A stretch of DNA of 64,000 bases, from NCBI GenBank assembly GCA_021442155.1, contig JAKCPB010000334.1, forward strand, positions 124,001 through 188,000, read 5' to 3'. The notes under the pieces were generated by a model. It did no database searches. It was not told the DNA's origin and worked only from the letters and a program-made list of their open reading frames with translations. The translations under genes and the position numbers were made by a program. The stretch comes from Cymbidium sinense (Eukaryota > Streptophyta > Magnoliopsida > Asparagales > Orchidaceae). Within the stretch, counting starts at the first letter, position 1. Every line of letters starts with the position of its first letter. Shown here piece by piece: positions 12,540 through 23,592 of the stretch.

Positions 12540-13500
12540 ACCCTAAACCCTAAACCTACCAAAAATCTTGACCTTACCACAGGCCTGGGCCTAAACCCTA
12601 AACACTGAGCCACAAACCTAGATCAACTAAACTACACACTAAATAATCAACACCCCAAACCCTAAACCCCAACCATAAACATGACCCTAAAGCCCTAAAT
12701 CACAAACCTAAACCTAAACCTAAACTAAATAAACCCTAAAATAAAATAAATAAATAAACTTAAACTTAAATAAAATTAAAAAAATAAATAATATGATCCT
12801 AAACAAAACCTAAACCTAAACTAAAATAATATACTAATAAAATAAACTAAAAATAAATAAATAAACTAGTAAAAAATAAAAATAACTAAAAACCTAAATA
12901 AATAAAAGACATAAAATAACTTAAATACTAAAATAAAATAAAATCCTACCCAGACCTAAACCCTAACCCTAAAAACCCTAATCCCAGATCTTAAAATACT
13001 AAACCTTACCCTGACTAAAAAAAAAACCAGGCCTGACCCTAAATCTGGACTACCACAGGCCACATGCTCCATGGCCCTATCCTAAACTCATCTTACCTTA
13101 ACTTAAATCACTGATACCCTGATCATGTATAATCTCCTCACCATAAACCCCTCTAAATCTTAACTAAATCTTCCCAACCACTAAATCACAAACTTACCTA
13201 TCATCCAAATCAGAACTGACTGGGCCACTGAGTGTTGACCTGGCCTACCAACTTAAACTCATGATCCACTCCTAAACTACTCTAAATTTAAAAACCCACC
13301 CAACTGACCCAGGCCCTAAATCTTATCCACTCATACCCTAACCCTGACCCAACCAAAAAACACTGAGGCTGGGTAGGCTGAGCCTCCACAGGCTCTGAGC
13401 TCCCCAAACTGAGCCTGACCAAACCTGACCCCTAGGCCATGACCCTAAACCCAACCATAAAAACCCTAAACCCTAAATCATACCATGACTAAACCCTAAA
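12540..13500 (+). other. CCTGA/CAGGCC-rich island in array 1
   Basis: Within the telomere-like array this patch has far more G and C than its surroundings, with recurring GGCCTGACC, CCACAGGCC, CTGAGCC and CCTGACCC. CCCTAAA words are still scattered through it. No open frame or known element is visible. A similar patch occupies 15,040-15,400, and weaker ones lie near 30,360-30,640 and 54,000-54,260. They may be diverged telomere-like tracts (CCCTAAA to CCCTGA/CCTGG) or base-calling artefacts. Confidence 0.55.
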
Positions 13501-15029
13501 ACCTAAAATATAAAAAAACTAAAATAAAACCTACCATAAAATAAATAAAACCTAAACCTAAATAAAATAAATAAAATAAAATAAATAAAAAACCTAAACT
13601 GAAATAAAATAAAAAAATAAAATAAAGAAAAATGAAAACCTAAAATGGAAACCTAAACTTAAAAATAAAATAAAATAAACTACTAAAAATAAACTAAAAT
13701 AAATTAAATAAAACCTAAACTAAACTAAAATAAAATAAACTTGAATAAAAAAAATAAAATAAAACTAAACTTAAAATAAAAAATAAACCTAAAAAAAATA
13801 AACTAAATAACATAAACCTAAAATAAACCTAAAATACTAAATAAAAAACCTAAAATAAACTTTAAAATAAACAAAAAATAAAAAAATAAATCCTAAATCT
13901 TAAACTAAAAAAAACATAAACCTAAAATAAAAATAAAATAAAATGAAAATAAAGTTAAACTAAAATAAACTAAACTAAAATAAATAAAACCTAAACCTAA
14001 AACTAAAATAAACTAAATAAACTAAACTAAATAAAAGAAATTAAAATAAACCTAAACCTACTAAAAATAAAATGTAAAAAATAAACCTAAAATAAACCTA
14101 AACCTAAACTTGAAATTGAATCAAAACCTAAAACCTAAAACTAAACTAAAAATAAACATAAACTAAACCTAAACTAAACCAAGAAAATAAACAAAATTAA
14201 AAACCTACACCTAAACCTAAAATAAACCCAAACTAAAACCAACCTGAACAAAATAAACCATAAACAATTAAAATAAAACCCAAACCCTAAACCCTGACCT
14301 ATAAACCCTAAAATAAATGAAACCTAAACCTGAACCTAAAAATAATAAAATAAAAAAATACCTAAACTAAAAGTTAATAACCTAAACTTAAATTAAATAA
14401 AACATAAAAATAAAATAAATAAAACTAAACCAAAATAAAATAACAAAATTAAATTAAATAAGAACATAAACTAAACCCTAAGAGAAAATAAAATAAAAAC
14501 TAAAAACTAAATTAAAATAAAATAAATAACCAAAACTAAACTAAAAACTTAAAATAAAATAAAACCTAAAATAAAAAAATAATATAAACCTAAAATAAAT
14601 AAAACTAAATAAATCTAAACCTAAATAAAACTTACTAAATAAAATAACTACTAAAACTACTAAATAAACTATGCTAAAATAAATAAACCTAAACCTAACT
14701 AAAATAAAATAAATTAAAAAATTGAAACTAAAATAAAAAAAAATAAACCTATAATAAAACACAAACCTACACTAAAATAAAATAAAACCTAATCCTAAAA
14801 ATAAAATACTTAAAATAAAAGGCCTAAACCTATAAATAAGATAAACTAAAAACCTAAACCTAAACTAAACCTAAACTAAAACTAAAAATATCTAAAGATA
14901 AAATAAATCAATTAAAACTAAATAAATAAACCTAAATCATATAAATAAAATAAACTAAAGATAAATAAACTAAAATAAACTAAACCTACTTGGTTTACTT
15001 GATTAAAGAAAATTAGATTAAAATTAAAA

Positions 15030-15400
15030 GATTAAAAACACTGACCAAACAGGCTCACAGGCCCACACCTGCCTGACCTACCACAACCCTAAACCCTAGG
15101 CCCTAATCTGATAACTGGCCTAAACCCTGGGCCAAACTTAAAAAACCCTGATCACTGATCTAATTACTAAACTGGGCCTGACCCCGGCCCTACTGACCCT
15201 AAACTCACAGGCCACAGACCCTGAGCCCTGACCTACTCTACACTAACCCTAAACCATGACCCTGAGCCACAAACATAACCAGGCCAGCCAAACCTGAGCT
15301 CTGAGCTAACCTAATCTACAGGCCAGCCAGAGCTCCTAAACTAAATGACCTAAACTAAGCTGAACGGACACCCTAACTAATAAACCATACCCTAAAAAAG
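15030..15400 (+). other. Second CCTGA/CAGGCC-rich island
   Basis: It follows directly after a junction-type sequence (GGTTTACTTGATTAAAG at 14,993-15,009) and holds CAGGCTCACAGGCCCACACC, CTGACCTACCACAACCC and AGGCCAGCCA words among CCCTAAA relics. The base composition matches the island at 12,540-13,500. I see no gene. Confidence 0.5.
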
Positions 15401-16330
15401 CCTAAAAAAATAAACTAAACTAAAGTAAAATAAAATAAAATAAAATAAATTAAAATAAACTAAAAATGAATAAAAACTAAAAAATAAACTAAAACATATT
15501 AAAATAAAAAAATAAAATAAATAAAACAAATTAAAACTATAACTTAAACAAAACTAAATAAACTAAAATATATAAAATAAAATAAATAAAGCCTAAACAA
15601 AGCTAAAATAAATTAATTAAATAAATAAACCTAAACTAGAAACCTAAAAACCTAAACCTAAACAAAAAAAAAAATTAAAACCTAAACCTAAATAAAATAA
15701 ATAAACTAAACAAAATAAACTAAATAAACTTAAACCTAAACTAAACCTAAACGTAAAAAAATAAAATAAACTAAAACCTAAACTTAAACTAAAACTAAAA
15801 ATAAATAAATAAAAATAAAAAAAATTAAATAAATAATCTAAAACCAAATCCTAAAAAAAATAAAATAAAACTTAAAAAACTAAACTCAAATACTAAACTA
15901 AAAATATAAAATAAAAAGTAAAATAAAATAAACCTAAACCTAAAATTATAAAGATAAGATAAAAGTAAATAAACCTAAAATTAACTAAATAAACTAAACT
16001 AAAATAAATAAATAAAAATAAACAAAACCTAAAGCCTAAATAAATAAACCTAAACCTAAACTAAAATAAAACAAGCCTAAACTAAACTAAAAATAAACTA
16101 GATGAAATAAAATAACATAAAATAAACTAAAATAAATAAACTAAAAGTAAACCTAAAATAAATAAAAAATATAAATAAATAAAAAATAAACTAAACTAAA
16201 CTAAATTAAACTAAACTAAATTAAATAAATTAAACTAAAAAAATAAAATAAACTAAAAATAAACTAAATAAAACCTAAACCTAAACCTAAGCTAAACTAA
16301 ATAAACCTAAACCTAAACCCAAACCAAACC

Positions 16331-16495
16331 TGCCCCCTCACGCCGAGGGCTCTCTCTTCTCTCGGATTTTCATTTCCTCTTAGTGGCACGCCCTCAACTA
16401 GGGATCTATGCTATTTTGGCTTCGGTTCATCCGATTCTAAGGGTTGATCGGCACCAGGCCAATTGTGTAATGCTCCATTCTTAATCCTGGCTACT
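16331..16495 (+). other. LINE B 5' leader
   Basis: GC-richer sequence with a CT-rich stretch (GGGCTCTCTCTTCTCTCGG) between the array and the first plausible ORF1 start. LINE 5' untranslated regions carry an internal promoter, but no specific promoter motif can be recognised here. The true 5' end may be a few bases to either side. Confidence 0.5.
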
Positions 16496-17942
16496 ATGGT
16501 GAGTTCATTTCCTATGGCTCCACCTCAAATTTTGGATGCTTCGACTAGGGCATCTAACATTTTGTAGGTTGGTGGCTTTAATGCTACAAACTCGATATAA
16601 TCATTTAAGGATGCCTTATCTGGTAAGGCTTCTTCATCTAATGCATCGTTTAATCTCATCTCAACTTCTTTTATGGTTTTTGAGCCATAATGTGCTCTGA
16701 TATGGATGTTGAAATGTTGGCAATACCATTTGAATTCTCTCTCATTGGAAAATTTTCTTTATATCACCTGAATTTGGATAACATCAACACCTTTTTTCAT
16801 AATCTTATGCTTACGGGTGTTTTCTCGATTGGTCATATTTACCCCCAACATATTCTGATTTAAATTTCTAATGATTTTGATTATTCTCAAGTTTTTGTGC
16901 ATCATTCTTACTTCATTTTTAATTGTCAAATGTTCTTACTAAAGTGGTCACCCCTTTTTGATATTAAGGAGGAATCTCTTATTATCCCTGTGTGGTTATC
17001 TCTTCCTAATATGCAAATTCATTTTATTACACATCATGTGCTTTTTCCTATTGGGGCTCTTTCGGATGGCCTTTACAACTCGACCAAGCGACCATTGAGC
17101 GATCTCCCCCTTCTGTGGCTCGAATCCTAGTGGAATTAGAGATAACTAAAAAATACCCTAAGGAAGTTTGGATTGGCTAAAAATATGAGTATTCAAAGGT
17201 TGAATTGGAGAATCTTTCAATTTTTGTTATCATTATAAAATTCATGGTCATAATAACTTGGATTACTTTATTCTCCATCCTCATTTAAAAAATTGAAATC
17301 CTCCCAAGGAAAATCGGTTTCTAGTAATAATCCCACATATGTTCAAAATCAGCCAGATCTTAAGAATGGTATGAAAACTACTATTGAGGTTGATTCCTTG
17401 AATATTGGGATTATCCCTGTTGAACTTGTTTTGGTTCCTCCGGTTGCTAGGGCTTCGACTGATTTTTAGAATGGGAAGGATGAACTACCTCTTACCTCTT
17501 CTTTAAAATTGAATTATAATGAGAATTTTCTAAGCTATTGGATGATGAATGTTTCTCTAATTCTATCCCTACTTTTATGCTTGCTTGATCAACAAAATGA
17601 CAATTCTAATGAGGATTTAAACAATGTCAATCAAGCTGAAAATGTTTCTGATCCAAATTTAACTTTTTGTGCTTTAAATGGTTCTAAGTCATCACCATCT
17701 CTCATTTCTATTCTTGATATTCATGTTAGTCCAACTTTTCAACTAAATATGGATTTGGTAGAGGGTGAACTTCCCTTTAAACATGATTTTAAGGAAAAAG
17801 GAAATCATTTTCAAACTTATCATGCTAAAAAGAAAAAAAAGTGTTAAAAATTACACTCCCAAACTATCCAAAAACACTAGATCTACTACTGTCTCTCATC
17901 TATCAATAAACCTTTGCTTACCCTTTTTTCCATTATGTTTAA
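16496..17942 (+). pseudogene. LINE B ORF1 (DUF4283-like domain, zinc knuckle), broken
   Basis: The start is placed at ATG 16,496 because this frame (MVSSFPMAPPQILDAS) leads into SFKDALSG at 16,601-16,624, which resembles the conserved N-terminal element of plant LINE ORF1. In-frame stops lie at 16,565-16,567 and 16,598-16,600. After a frameshift near 16,690 the DUF4283-like core can be read: PFEFSLIGKFSLYHLNL, then FLLKWSPLFDIKEESLIIPV and VWLSLPNMQIHF (about 16,930-17,025), then ATIERSPPSVARILVELE. The zinc knuckle at about 17,230-17,275 carries the same Cys-to-Tyr change as copy A and has also lost its final Cys (Tyr). The TGA after HPHLKN (17,294-17,296) is shared with copy A. The Lys-rich tail ends at TAA 17,940-17,942, overlapping the ORF2 ATG at 17,935. 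Confidence 0.8.
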
Positions 17943-18850
17943 TTTTCTTGTTTGGAATGTTAGAGAGATTAGTACCCTCTCTATTTGTAATCATATTAGA
18001 AATCTTTGTCGCATTCATAATATTTCTTTACTCATTATTTTGGAACCTCTCATTCATTCTAATAAAATTTTCCATGTTGCTAGAATGATCAGCTTTAATA
18101 AATTTTACTCTAATGTTAGTAATAAGATCTCGTGTTTTCAGAATAATTTCATTGAAGTTTTTATTATTGTTGATTTTGTACAAGTTGTTAATGCTCTAAT
18201 CTCTTATGGTGACTATTGTATTTTAGGCTCATTTGTTTATGCTTCTTGCTATAGATCTGGTCGTAATCTCCTTTGGGATAATTTGAGAAACTTTGCTACC
18301 TCCATCAACAAACCTTGGTTTGTGGGGGTTATTTCAACACTATTTTATTATCTTCTAAATGGAGTGGTGGTTGCTCTCCCAATATTCATTCCATGGAAGA
18401 ATTTTCCAATATGATCGTTGATTATAGTTTGAATTATATTGGTATTAAGGACTCTAACTTACAAAACTCTAGATTTTGGCAAAGGTTGACAATATTTTTT
18501 TAATGCTCATTAGATAACCCAATGGCCTACTACTTCTATTGATCACTTAAGCATAACCTTATCATCTCTCTTCTTGGTTTCTATTAAAAATAATTATAAT
18601 AGATTAAAAAACTCCTCTCCTTCTAGATTTCAAAACATGTGGATTCAGCATATTGATTTCTTTGTTATTGTAGCTAAGAAATGGAAAGCCCCTTTACATC
18701 CTAATAATTCAATTACGGGGATGAATAGACTATGGTTTAGACTTAAAAGACTTAAACAAAATTTAGGTTGGTGGAACAAGCATTATTTTAAAAGCTGTTT
18801 TGCTAATATTAAAGACATGGAAAATTTGGTTTATTACCTTTAAGTGTCTA
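17935..18850 (+). pseudogene. LINE B ORF2 endonuclease domain, broken
   Basis: ORF2 begins MFNFLVWNVREIST at ATG 17,935, and a frame continues to 18,414, about 160 residues of APE-type endonuclease. It has WNVR followed by E where G is expected, the LEP segment with the catalytic Glu, and FVYASCYRSGRNLLWDNLR. The GDFN motif of copy A is degraded: the local sequence reads GGYFNTI, with Asp replaced by Tyr, and sits across a one-base frameshift near 18,330-18,350. The SDHAPLW motif of copy A has also decayed (about 18,555-18,580). A later frame (18,574-18,843) covers the linker to RT and ends at the TAA shared with copy A. It cannot encode an active nuclease. Confidence 0.8.
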
Positions 18851-20450
18851 TTATGTGACCCTTCAAAGCTCATTTGAAGTGAAAGATAAACTTGCCAATT
18901 TCTAAAACATGGAGAGACTTACTAACACCAAAAAAATGGCTAGTAAACATATTAGGATGGTTTACAGAATACTAGATATTTCCATGCTTTGGTTAACAAA
19001 ATAAGAGCTTTCAATAATATTCTAAAATTATAATGATAATGGAGATTGGATTTTTTGAGAATAATGAGATTAAGGATTTGGCTATTAATTACTTTAAAAA
19101 TAAGCTTAATAAGAATTTCTCTTATGAAGCTATTTCTAATTCTCAACTGATTCCTTCTATAAATTATAATGATAATGATTTTCTTACCTTGGTGCTATGA
19201 AGGAAATTCTTAAAGTTCTTAATAGCATGAACAGATTATATTCTGGTCCTGAGGGTTTCACTACTCAATTTATTCAAAAATGTTGGTTTACCATTAAAAA
19301 TGATTTGATTGAGGCTATGATTAATTTTTTTTAATGTTAATCCTTTTCCTAGATATTTTTTAGTACTTCTATCATTCTCATTCCAAAGAAACAGCTTATT
19401 ATTGGTGTGATTAGACCTATTAGTCTTTGCACTTCTTCAATAAGGCGATATCCAAAATCTTACCAATAGACTTAATCCTTTACTTAATAGACTTATCTCT
19501 CTCAACCAAACTAGTTTTGTTAGAGGTAGATCTATTTCGATAATATTTTACTTGCCAAGAATTAATTCATGATCTTGACACCAAGAATGAGGACATTCTT
19601 TTCAAACTTGATATTAAAGCCTTTGATAATATCTCTTGGGATTTCCTTTACCATATTCTAGATTTATTTGGGTTTCTAAAAAATTATTTTCTCATTAAAA
19701 GTATCAATAATGCCTTGTTTTGATTTTATTTAATGAGGAAGCTTTGTGTTTCTTTCCCTCTTCTCATGGCTTAAGACAAGGGGATCCCTTATCTCCGATT
19801 TATTTATTATTGTTGAGTACTTATCTAGGAGCATCAATGACTTATTCTTAAATAATTATAGTACATACTACAAAACTCTTGGTGTGGTCCTTTCCCATCT
19901 AATTTTTCTGATGATTTCATCAGTTTTTGCAATGCTTCCATTCATCACAACGACCATCTTAAGAATTTTTTAAATAAATTTGGTAGAGAAAGTGGCCTTT
20001 CGATTAATGATAACAAAAACTATTTTATCATGTACTCTAACATCTCAAATTTTAAACCTCAACACTTACCTCTTAAGTACTTGGGTGCTCCGCTCTTTAA
20101 ATGCCCGAAATGTTCCCATCTCTTTGATGAGAAAATTTAAAAACTTTCAAATAAAATATATGTTTGGGAATTCCATTTACTATTCTTTGGTAGTAGGCTC
20201 ACTATCCTTAAAAGCACTCTCAACTTATGCATCTTTATTTCATTCAAACCATTATTCCCACTAATGCTACTCTTATCAAAATTGATTGTTTGCTTAACAA
20301 ATTTTTTTGGGGCTCTAATAATTCTATCAAAAGAATGCATTAGACATATTGGCATAAATGTTGTGGTTCTTTGGGTGAAGGTTCTCTTTGTTGCAAACCT
20401 ATCTGTGAAGCTATCATTGCTTTCTCTCATAAACTTGGTGAAGATTTAGA
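18851..20450 (+). pseudogene. LINE B ORF2 reverse transcriptase domain, broken
   Basis: RT motifs are readable in several frames. A conserved segment around 19,195-19,300 (KVLNSMNRLYSGPEGFTT) is followed by ILIPKKQ near 19,380. Motif A lies near 19,600-19,680: DILFKLDIKAFDNISWDFLY, with the catalytic Asp in LDIKAFD. Motif B lies near 19,755-19,805 (SSHGLRQGDPLSP). Motif C, near 19,900-19,920, reads FSDDF where (F/Y)ADD is expected, so both Asp are kept. Downstream GLSIN, NYFIMYSN and LKYLGAPLFK follow, as in plant LINE RTs. Multiple one- and two-base shifts prevent translation. This whole block is absent from copy A. Confidence 0.82.
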
Positions 20451-21880
20451 AAGAATGATAGTCTTCAGGCTAATTTTATGATGAAAACTTTTGTCAAGGT
20501 AAACACCCTCTTAACTGTCCTTATAAAGTTGGTGACTCTTTGGTTTGGAAAAGGCTTTGTTCCATTAAATGGGTTGCTAAATCATTAATTTCTTGGGGTA
20601 TCTAGTCGGAATATTCTTTCTTTTGGCAAGACAATTAGATTTGCAATGGTTTGATTGACACCCAATTATGTATGCACTCTACTTCTATCAAAGTTAATTC
20701 TTTTGGAATAATAATTGGAATGAGAACAAACTTGATAACTATATCCCTACTTCTCTTTTGACAACTTTAAAAATATTCACTTCTAGCAAACTGATCAAAT
20801 TCTTTTAAACTTTCTCATAATGGTGATTTTGTTCTTAAAGAGGTTTGGAACCTTATTTGAGATAAACTTCAACCTTCTAATGTTTTTATTAAACTTTGGA
20901 ACAATACCATTCCCATTTCTTATTTAGTTTTAGCTTGGATGATTTTGAATAACTATATTCATGTCAACTCTTTCCTCTGGACTAAAGGGTTTTGTTTACC
21001 TTCAAAGTGTTATTACTGCTTTCATATTGAAAATGTAAATCATGTCTTTATCAATGGTGCTAATGCTTCTAAATTATGGTTTTGGGATGATGATTTATTT
21101 AATACCAACTATTTTCATGGCTCTCTTTTTTTTATATAGCAACTGTTGAAGCTTCAAAAACTATGAAAGGTCATATAAAAGTTTTAATTGCTATTACCCT
21201 TATCGTTCATCGGATGGATGTATGATGCTAAATATTATGGTATTCTATGAACCATAAAGGATCTATCTAGAACTAAAGAAAAAATTCATGGTCTTTTAAT
21301 ATTAGTAACATTCATTTTAGAGGTTACAAATTTGCGTCGAAAAATTGGGTATCATTGCATGATCTTGACCCTCATAAAAGAATTATCCAATTGGATCAAA
21401 TGTAAAGACAATGTGATTAAAGTTAATCTTGATGGTTGTTACTTTAAATAAATATGGTTGTGGTGGTATCCTTAGAGATTCTAAACTATCATTTGTGCTT
21501 TTTCCCATCCTCTCAAAGCCTATTATGTTCTCTTTGCTGAGCTTATGGTTGTTAATAAAGTAATTGATATTTGTTTGAATAGAGGTTTCCTCAACATCTA
21601 GATTGAAGTTGATGCTCTCTTGCTTTTTGATTTCCTTAATTCCAATAAAAATGGGAATGCTGAATTTTTTTATCTTCTTAATCATATTAAAGTTCTACTT
21701 TCTCAAGTTTCTTTTAAATTTTCACATCCTTTGTGAAGGTAATGCTTGTATCTTGATTATTTAGCTAATTTGGGTGTCAACTTAGAGTTCACTTTATTTG
21801 ACAACCAAACTTTGCCAAAATTATTAAGAGGTTTGGTTAATATGGATATCTTGGATTGCCTTATCTCAGATTATAATTTC
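20451..21880 (+). pseudogene. LINE B ORF2 C-terminus: zf-RVT and RNase H regions
   Basis: The zf-RVT region is clearest at 20,939-21,139 (MILNNYIHVNSFLWTKGF, SKCYYCFHIENVNHVF), with the CxxC pair present and Gly at the Cys position after NHVF, as in copy A. The RNase H region lies at about 21,405-21,720. VNLDGC replaces the VNADGS of copy A with the Asp retained, AELMVVNKVID keeps the Glu and IEVDALLLF the last Asp. Frameshifts and stops separate the pieces, and several short deletions relative to copy A remove parts of the N-terminal strand region. It is plainly non-functional. Confidence 0.8.
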
Positions 21881-23592
21881 TTTGATTGGTTTTATCCTTT
21901 TTTGATGATCTTTTGTTTTTTTAGCATTGTTAAACCATCTTTGGGTTGTGGTCAACTTCTAATTTTCCCTCTTCAATTTTTGTTTTTTTTCTGGCCTGGT
22001 TTTTGCTCCCATATGGTTTTTGTCAGTGCAGCCTAGGGTGTTTTGGTTTTTTTAGCTTGGTTGTTGGTAACTGTCTAGTTGGGCTTTTATCAAAATTTTT
22101 CCTTGGCTATTTCCTATTTCATTCTTCTAGGTTGTGGCTTTGGCTAGTGCAGGAATTTCCTTCTGTATGGGCTTTGCCTCTTTTCTAGCCTCCCTACAAA
22201 TCTATTATACCTGCTGCTGTGGTGGTGGACTATGTGGCTTGGTTGGCTACTTGGGTTGGATGGAAATTTTTGCTATTTGGGTTGGTTGGATGGTTATTTT
22301 GGGTGGTTTATCTCTTGCTTGTTTTTGGCATGGTGGGGGTGGTTGTCCTGCTTTTTGATTAGGGTTTGGCAGTTGTTGGGACTATTTTTGGTTGGATTTT
22401 TTTGGTTATGGGTTGGACCTCCTCTTGTAATACTAAGGCTTTAGGTTTGGGTATTGTTTTGAAATGGCGGGTTGATGGCTATAGTATGGCTGTTATTGGG
22501 CCTTGGCTGCTAGTTTTTTATTTTTGTCCATTTCTTGAGCTATTTTTGTTATTTAGCTTGTTATATGTCTTACTGGGCTATGTATCTTTCTGTCTTTGGA
22601 TGGTTTTTCTACATTTCTGGATTGGTTTTTATTTTTCCTTGATTGGGTTTGGAGGCTGTTGTTTTTCTCTTTGCCTTCCCAAGCTATTTTGGATGCTTCT
22701 AGCTTGATGACTATCGTTGGTCTTGATGCTAATGTTTTTGGGTTTGATGACTTAGATCTTCTTATGTTGAGGTGGTTCACTAGGAGGATTAGTTGGATAG
22801 TTGTTTTGGCTAGATAGACTGGTTGGAGGTATGGCTATCTTGGCTTATTTTTTTTGCTCCTTTGGTGACTGCTTTAGGAAATTATTGGTCATCTTTCTAT
22901 GATTATTTTGTTCTAGTTTCCTCCTGCTTGGTCTCATCTCTCTTGGCTATAGAAGAACACCCTCTTCTGGGATGATAGCTTTGGTCCCCACCCTCTTCTT
23001 TGTTAGGCTAGATTTTGGTGGCTGAGGATCAGCACTTATGGTCTTCCTTTTTGCTCTTGTCTGTCTCTTTTTAGTGTTGTTACCCATATCATGATGTTTG
23101 CTCATCTTGAATTGGTTATTCTCATTTGGTGGTTCCTCTGGTGGTGCTCCTTTTGTTTTGCTACTACGCTTGTGGATTGCTTAACCACCTATCTTTTTAA
23201 GCTTGAATGTTCTAGTGGATTGGTGGTTGGATGCTATATTTGCTATTTTGCTGATTTTGCAGGCTTGTTGGAGGACCATCTTTGGATTATGTGTGACACG
23301 AGGTATGCTGGCAATGATGGCCTTGATGTTTCCCACATTTTTTTCTTTTGGTGGTATTATGTAAGTGTGGCTTGCTCCTTGAGATGATTGTAAAGCACGA
23401 GCCTTTTCTTTACTTTACTCCTTTTATCTTCTCTTACTCTGCTTGATTAATTGTACTCATCCTTTCAAAAGTATGTTGTAGATTTCTTTTTGGAAGACTC
23501 TTTTAGGTGGATCTTCTGGCATCAAAAGGACTAGATGAAGTTGGTTACATGGATTTTCTTTGTTGTTTATTTTTTTCTTTCTTTAAGAATAA
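21881..23592 (+). other. LINE B 3' untranslated region
   Basis: T/G-rich sequence closely similar to 3,641-5,340 of copy A, with TGGTGG and GGTTGG runs and unconserved hydrophobic open frames that I do not consider genes. It stops near 23,592 within CTTTCTTTAAGAATAAAATC. The terminal segment of copy A (about 5,370-5,530, including CTATAAAATTTCCC) is missing, so a normal LINE 3' end is not present. Confidence 0.7.

Larger units (their letters stand above)
5531..16330 (+). repeat. Telomere-like composite array 1 (degenerate CCCTAAA plus A-rich AATAAA/CCTAAA)
   Basis: Nearly 11 kb made of CCCTAAA, CCTAAA, CTAAA, AATAAA and AAATAAA words in one orientation, with almost no G on the + strand. Short pure tracts such as CCCTAAACCCTAAACCCTAA occur at about 6,765-6,800 and 6,880-6,915. 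CCCTAAA-rich patches of 100-300 bases alternate with A-rich patches of several hundred bases. Landmarks that are not telomeric recur: a junction with TTTACTTAATTT (near 6,383, 7,312, 8,220, 9,088, 9,937, 14,995, and a variant near 11,047) and relics of a glycine-rich gene 3' end. T-rich open frames on the - strand (for example 7,010-7,246, 14,541-14,762, 15,644-15,847) are composition artefacts. I see no gene other than the glycine-rich fragment at 11,293. Confidence 0.9.
16331..23592 (+). mobile_element. LINE copy B, near full length, inactive
   Basis: Ordinary-composition DNA begins abruptly at about 16,331 (TGCCCCCTCACGCCGAGGG) inside the telomere-like array and ends at about 23,592, where A-rich repeat resumes. 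It contains a 5' leader, ORF1 with a DUF4283-like domain, ORF2 with endonuclease, RT, zf-RVT and RNase H, and the same T/G-rich 3' region as copy A. The order and sequence identify a plant L1-type LINE. Compared with copy A it retains the RT core but lacks the last ~130-190 bases of the 3' end. It is broken by shared and private stops and many small indels. No target-site duplication can be recognised because both flanks are low-complexity repeat. Confidence 0.9.

Noticed and set aside
5531..16330. True chromosome end
   Set aside because: The CCCTAAA words are degenerate, interrupted by transposons and flanked on both sides by other DNA, so this is interstitial or subtelomeric telomere-like sequence.
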